Assembly (NCBI GenBank): GCA_002005505.1
Contig: KV908351.1
Span: 321,178-363,677 of the forward strand
Direction of reading: 5' to 3'
DNA length: 42,500 nt
Source of the DNA: Botryococcus braunii
Lineage: Eukaryota; Chlorophyta; Trebouxiophyceae
Made by a program: the position numbers and the translations under genes. This document shows, in pieces, positions 38,449-42,500 of the stretch; position 1 is the first letter of the stretch, and every line of letters starts with the position of its first letter. A model generated the notes under the pieces. The model ran no database searches. It saw only the letters and a list, made by a program, of their open reading frames with translations, and had not been told where the DNA came from.

Positions 38449-40665
38449 TTAGTCCCAGCAGGTATGGGACTGCTTCACATTCCTGCGTGCCTTCCAAACA
38501 GCACTGTTGCACTTGAACCCTCCGCCAAAGCCCAATTGCCAAATGCGCTCGCCCTTGCGGATGCCAGTCGTATGTTCAATGTTGGCAAGAATGTACCTGC
38601 TCAACCAGAGAGGATATCCATGAGAAAGTGCTCAACAAAATGAATGAATGCATGAGACCTATATTCCACAAGGAGCATGGCAACATAGTGTACCTTAAAG
38701 CAGATATCACAGCATGGGATTTAAGTAGCAAGTGCAGTATCTGGAGCACAAACAAATGATTATGTCGCTTACCAAGTTGATGCTGCAGATGTGTTTCCAA
38801 ATCGGTACAGTGTGTCCTTTGAGGGCTGAACTTGCTTTGGAGTCAGCATCAACTTCTCTTCCAACTCATCGATGACTGCACGTCCTCCCGTGTGAAGCAA
38901 GTAGTGGTCAAATGCGGTCTTGAAGTCTGGAGTGAAATTCTTGTCCATGTAGCATTTCATCTGCATGCCAAGTAAGAGTAAAGTCACGAGTTGAGCAACT
39001 TGTTGTAAGATAACCAGGTCCTTTGACCAAATGTCTGTGAAAATAGTGTGGGACTTCATAAACAGGAACGACATCATCTGTCATTTCTTATGTCTAAAAC
39101 TTCCTGTATTGCACATTTCTATGAGATATCACAAGGAAGGCGGCAGAGTTACTTTTTCATGAAGCCTAACATAGTAAGTATCAAGGGCCACACCAGCTGA
39201 GAGTAGGGAAGAACAAGAGGGCCCAGGCGCGTCAAGTTATATTTCAGGGCACGTCCAGCTACATTCACCACGTTGCGGCGCAAGAAAACCCCCTTGACAC
39301 CCTCAGCATCTTCACCATTGCCCATGCAGCCAAATGCATCATCTTCACATCCCAAATGGGAACGGACACTGTGCATTAGCTCATATTTTGCGCGCCGAGC
39401 ATCCCTGGGCCTGCAATGACAATGCTAGTGAAACCAAGACCATGGAAAATGTAACATACTTCTAAAGAACAAACTGGCCATAGCAACACAGATAGAACTA
39501 TCAAGCATCCTTATATGGGATATGGGATATTGACACTCCAGGTTGCACACCAAAACGAAGAGATGAGCCTACCTGTTTGTCAATAGAGCAGCAGCACCCC
39601 CAACTCTGAAGAGGCAATTGCAAACAAGCATTGACCTGTCGTTGCCGATGTACCAGTTCTGCGTAATGTTTTCATGGTTGACAATGAGGACAGCCTTATT
39701 CTTTAGAGCTTGAAGAAGGTGCTTGGCCAGATCTACGCAGATGAGGGATGAGGAGCATCCCATGCCTGATAGATTGTATGTAAGCACATCACGTCTGAAC
39801 TTGAAATGGTTCACTAGCATGGCTGCCATGGATGGGGTTGGAGCAAAGCAGCTGCAAGAAACGATGACGACATCAATCTGCACAACCCGTTTTGAAGTCA
39901 AGTCCATGACAGGTCAGGTCACAGGTCTTCGTTGCAACTGCAGCTCAGAAAGTTACCTACCACCTACCTCTTGTGGGTCTACATTGTTGTTCCTTAGGAG
40001 GTTCTCTACTACATCAAAAATGATCATTTCAGTCTCATCCATCGCGTCCTTCAGCGTTGTACGGGTAGCACCATCTTTCATCGCAAGAATACCTGCACGG
40101 TACTGAGTCGATTAGTCTTTGCACACAAAACTCAGCATCACGAACCCTGTCTGAACCATTCCCTTACCGTCAGTTAGCCCAGTGTCATCGCCAAGGCCAG
40201 ATCTCTCCAGAATTTTCTCTTGAAAGTCGACATTCTCCGCAGTGAATACGCCTTTTGATTTGATCGCATCCAGTAACAGCTTGCGAGATATGCGCAGCCT
40301 ACAGTTCACCAGAAAAGTGGGTCACATAAATGTCTGAGTTCTGTGCTGTAGCCATATCAATGTCAAACGCACTTACCGTTCTGGTGGTCTGAAGCAGAAA
40401 ATGTCAACCAGGTAAACTGGTCGACCAAGAAGCCCCCAGTCAAAGACTTTGTTTGCAACGTAAAGGACAAAAAGGCCCAGCACCGCCCCAACAGCTGCCA
40501 CCTGAACAACAACATATGATGTTTTGTAAGAGGTTCATCCCAGGACCTGCCAGATGCAAAGCAAGCAAGTCAAAGTGCGTGAAGTACCTGCCAATTGGTC
40601 ATCACGGCAGTGGCAAGACCTAGTTGGTGGGACTGGTCTATTAGACACTCTCCATCCATCTGCAT
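38449..40665 (-). CDS. KCS: 3-ketoacyl-CoA synthase (FAE1/KCS type)
   Basis: Condensing enzyme of very-long-chain fatty-acid elongation at the ER: acyl-CoA plus malonyl-CoA gives 3-ketoacyl-CoA. There are eight exons: 40665-40588, 40501-40377, 40298-40168, 40092-39968, 39877-39573, 39410-39153, 38960-38773 and 38596-38449. An in-frame stop precedes the ATG. Exon 2 gives a transmembrane helix ([17 protein letters not shown]) and [14 protein letters not shown]; exon 3 [12 protein letters not shown]; exon 5 [18 protein letters not shown] and the nucleophile Cys194 in GMGCSSSLI, then [11 protein letters not shown]. Exon 7 has [16 protein letters not shown] and RFGNTSAAS, which supply the catalytic His and Asn. 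Exon 8 has [20 protein letters not shown]. The protein is about 452 residues and lacks the longer N-terminus of many land-plant KCS enzymes. The exon 6/7 junction is one base short of phase (GTAACT donor), the only such fault. Confidence 0.94.
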
Positions 40666-42500
40666 TTGCAATGCTCACTTCTTTGTTAGTGCATAAGACT
40701 GGTGCCTGCCAAGCACATCACACTGGAGCCTACTAATCTCACGTGGGTGAGGTTGCTGAGACACCGTATATACGAAACTTTGTTAAAAACCGATTTGCGG
40801 TCACCCTGAGTACTGGGGTGAACATACAGGGTGGCTCAAGGGTTCCGAAGGTATGCACACATCGGGCCGGGCACCCGTCCATAATACAGCTTTCGTCAAA
40901 ATCTTCCGAAGCTTCAACAAATAGAATCCAAGCATAAAAATTAATTCAATGTATGACAGATCTAATAGTCCTTCAAGCCTTCAGGGGTGGTCACCTTGGT
41001 CGTAGACTTCCGAGAGAAGAGCTACTGCTTATAGCCTGCACGGGATTCACCACCCTTCAACCCCGTGGGGTTGCTGAACACCTGAATTAAAGGCATTGTG
41101 TGTTAGCGATGCGAGATAGATGTCTCTGTTTTTGGCACATTGTACCACCGGGATCTTTAGTGCGGAATCCGTATTGAAAGACAGACCGTAGATCGAGCAA
41201 TATTCATAAGGATATACAAGATTCTCAAGTCATAATATCAAGGATGATTCCCAAGATCCGGAGAAACTTGAGGTGGGGTTCAAGGTCGCATCCGGACATG
41301 TTTACCTGGGGGATTCCACAGCGCCAAGATTTACCAAACGATAGGTTCGACAAGAGCAAATCCTTTTCCACCCAGATAGATCAGTTCAGTGGTATATCAA
41401 GGGGAAGTATCGTTTACGACTGTCCTCTGTGTCCTTGGCCTGGGAGTGTCAAACTTAGCACCATCGGACATCTGCAAGCCAAATTAGGAGAGATGCCGTG
41501 CCCACGCGGGAGTGTCACCGTGATGGATCCCATGTGAGTCACATGCCCGACGTGGACACGTGACGTGACGCCCGTCGTATCAGTTCAGTACAGCGAATTC
41601 CCTCTTCCTTCCCCAACAGCCAGTTCGTACCCCGTGGTTTATGTCGTGGGTCGTGGGGAGGTTCGAAAATCCCCACAGCTCGTGTAAAGATCCAAGGCAC
41701 AGCAGTGCCTAAGAGTAAAAGGTGCTATGTAACCGAACGATCGTTCACAGCAGGGATGAAACGGGCAATAGAACGCTTATCGCAGACAGTATGTGTGAGG
41801 ATCCCCAGATGAGTTTCTTGATGCAGAAGAGTTCTGACCAGATTAAGTATATGCTGTTATTATAGCTCACGCTCAACGATAATAGTACGCTGACATGAGT
41901 TATCGGCTTCTTCTCATGGCTCCCACCTGATTTTGGTCTCTTTGTACGATCTCCTCGTGGTAGGTAGGTCCACGCGCGGCTGTTTTATCTTGAGTTATAT
42001 GATATACTTCAGGACACGCTACTCGCGTCCCCCTCTTCCCCCAGGGCTCCCCTTCACTCCTATGTAGGGATACCTCACGTAAGAAGGCTGTCAAATCACT
42101 ATGTCCAGCAATATTACCACCAGTGGGAAAGAACAGACATGATGATCAACACCTATGCATAGGGTTTTAAAGGCACACATACTTGCACAAGAGCCTGAAT
42201 GTGTCACATATACCTCGCTTTCCCATGAAAGAGCACGTGCGTAACGCACTTCACAGCAGTTTTAGGCATTGTTTTCTAAGTTACGAATCCCAAGCAGTGT
42301 TGTTTTAGAAGGCAAGAGTGAAAGAGAACGCCCAAGTCACCCCAGCTCCCCCCCCCCCCCTCCTCTCCCCAGTTCTTCCCCACACACCCATCTTAATCAT
42401 TTGTCACACGTCTGCATGTTAGACGTACCATGTAGATCTTTGGAGATTGCTACTTGTTCTTACTTTGTCCCTGAGAAATCCGGAATTGAAGATACAGACA
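40666..42500. other. KCS upstream region; no gene recognised
   Basis: This should contain the KCS promoter and 5' leader at its left end. An ATG-initiated frame at 41244-41537 (97 residues, with CPLCPWPG) is unrecognised and unsupported. The C-rich run near 42350 and the rest show nothing identifiable. Confidence 0.4.

Noticed and set aside
39577..39907. Upstream extension of KCS exon 5 to include [10 protein letters not shown]
   Set aside because: The acceptor TTGTGCAG at 39878-39879 joins exon 4 in phase and gives the conserved [12 protein letters not shown] sequence; the extra residues are intronic.
41244..41537. 97-codon ATG-initiated plus-strand frame with CPLCPWPG
   Set aside because: No supporting motif, splice pattern or neighbour; its length is not exceptional for this composition.

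Overview
The window looks like nuclear DNA of a green-lineage (Viridiplantae) eukaryote, most likely an alga. Every recognisable protein is a plant-type product encoded in short exons with GT-AG introns. Three belong to well-known plant families: an organellar ribosomal-protein L11 methyltransferase, a chloroplast RelA/SpoT homologue (RSH) and a 3-ketoacyl-CoA synthase. A fourth is a secreted Ala-Pro-rich, arabinogalactan-like protein. The species cannot be named from the sequence. All gene models were assembled by eye from reading frame, splice sites and splice phase, without transcript evidence.

Layout. 1-3200: a tentative, unrecognised plus-strand multi-exon gene. 3830-4735: purine-rich DNA, then a perfect-looking palindrome flanked by (GT)n and (CA)n. 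5356-6407: a three-exon gene for a small secreted six-cysteine protein. 6408-10590: no gene seen, but a 34-bp triplet repeat and a fold-back element. 16365-10804 (minus): PrmA-like methyltransferase in six exons, with a decayed duplicate of one exon inside an intron. 17273-28414 (plus): RSH-like gene in about thirteen exons, diverging from PrmA across a 907-bp shared upstream region. 28415-32832: minisatellites and apparently non-coding DNA. 32833-35923 (plus): signal-peptide exon plus one large exon of 222-bp repeats. 40665-38449 (minus): KCS in eight exons. 40666-42500: no gene recognised.

The genes do not form an operon-like pathway. PrmA and RSH are both expected to act in plastids (translation machinery and ppGpp-type signalling). 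KCS acts at the ER in very-long-chain fatty-acid elongation, and the Ala-Pro protein is destined for the cell surface or wall.

Two things stand out. First, the introns carry a very heavy load of microsatellites and minisatellites, and several minisatellites in the RSH gene start at an exon boundary. A 33-bp array repeats the exon-7 donor, a 29-bp array of acceptor-like units precedes exon 4, a roughly 108-bp duplication includes the exon-6 acceptor region, and a 44/53-bp array repeats the stop-codon region. Second, the RSH protein has lost two of the four metal ligands of the (p)ppGpp hydrolase site while keeping most synthetase catalytic residues.
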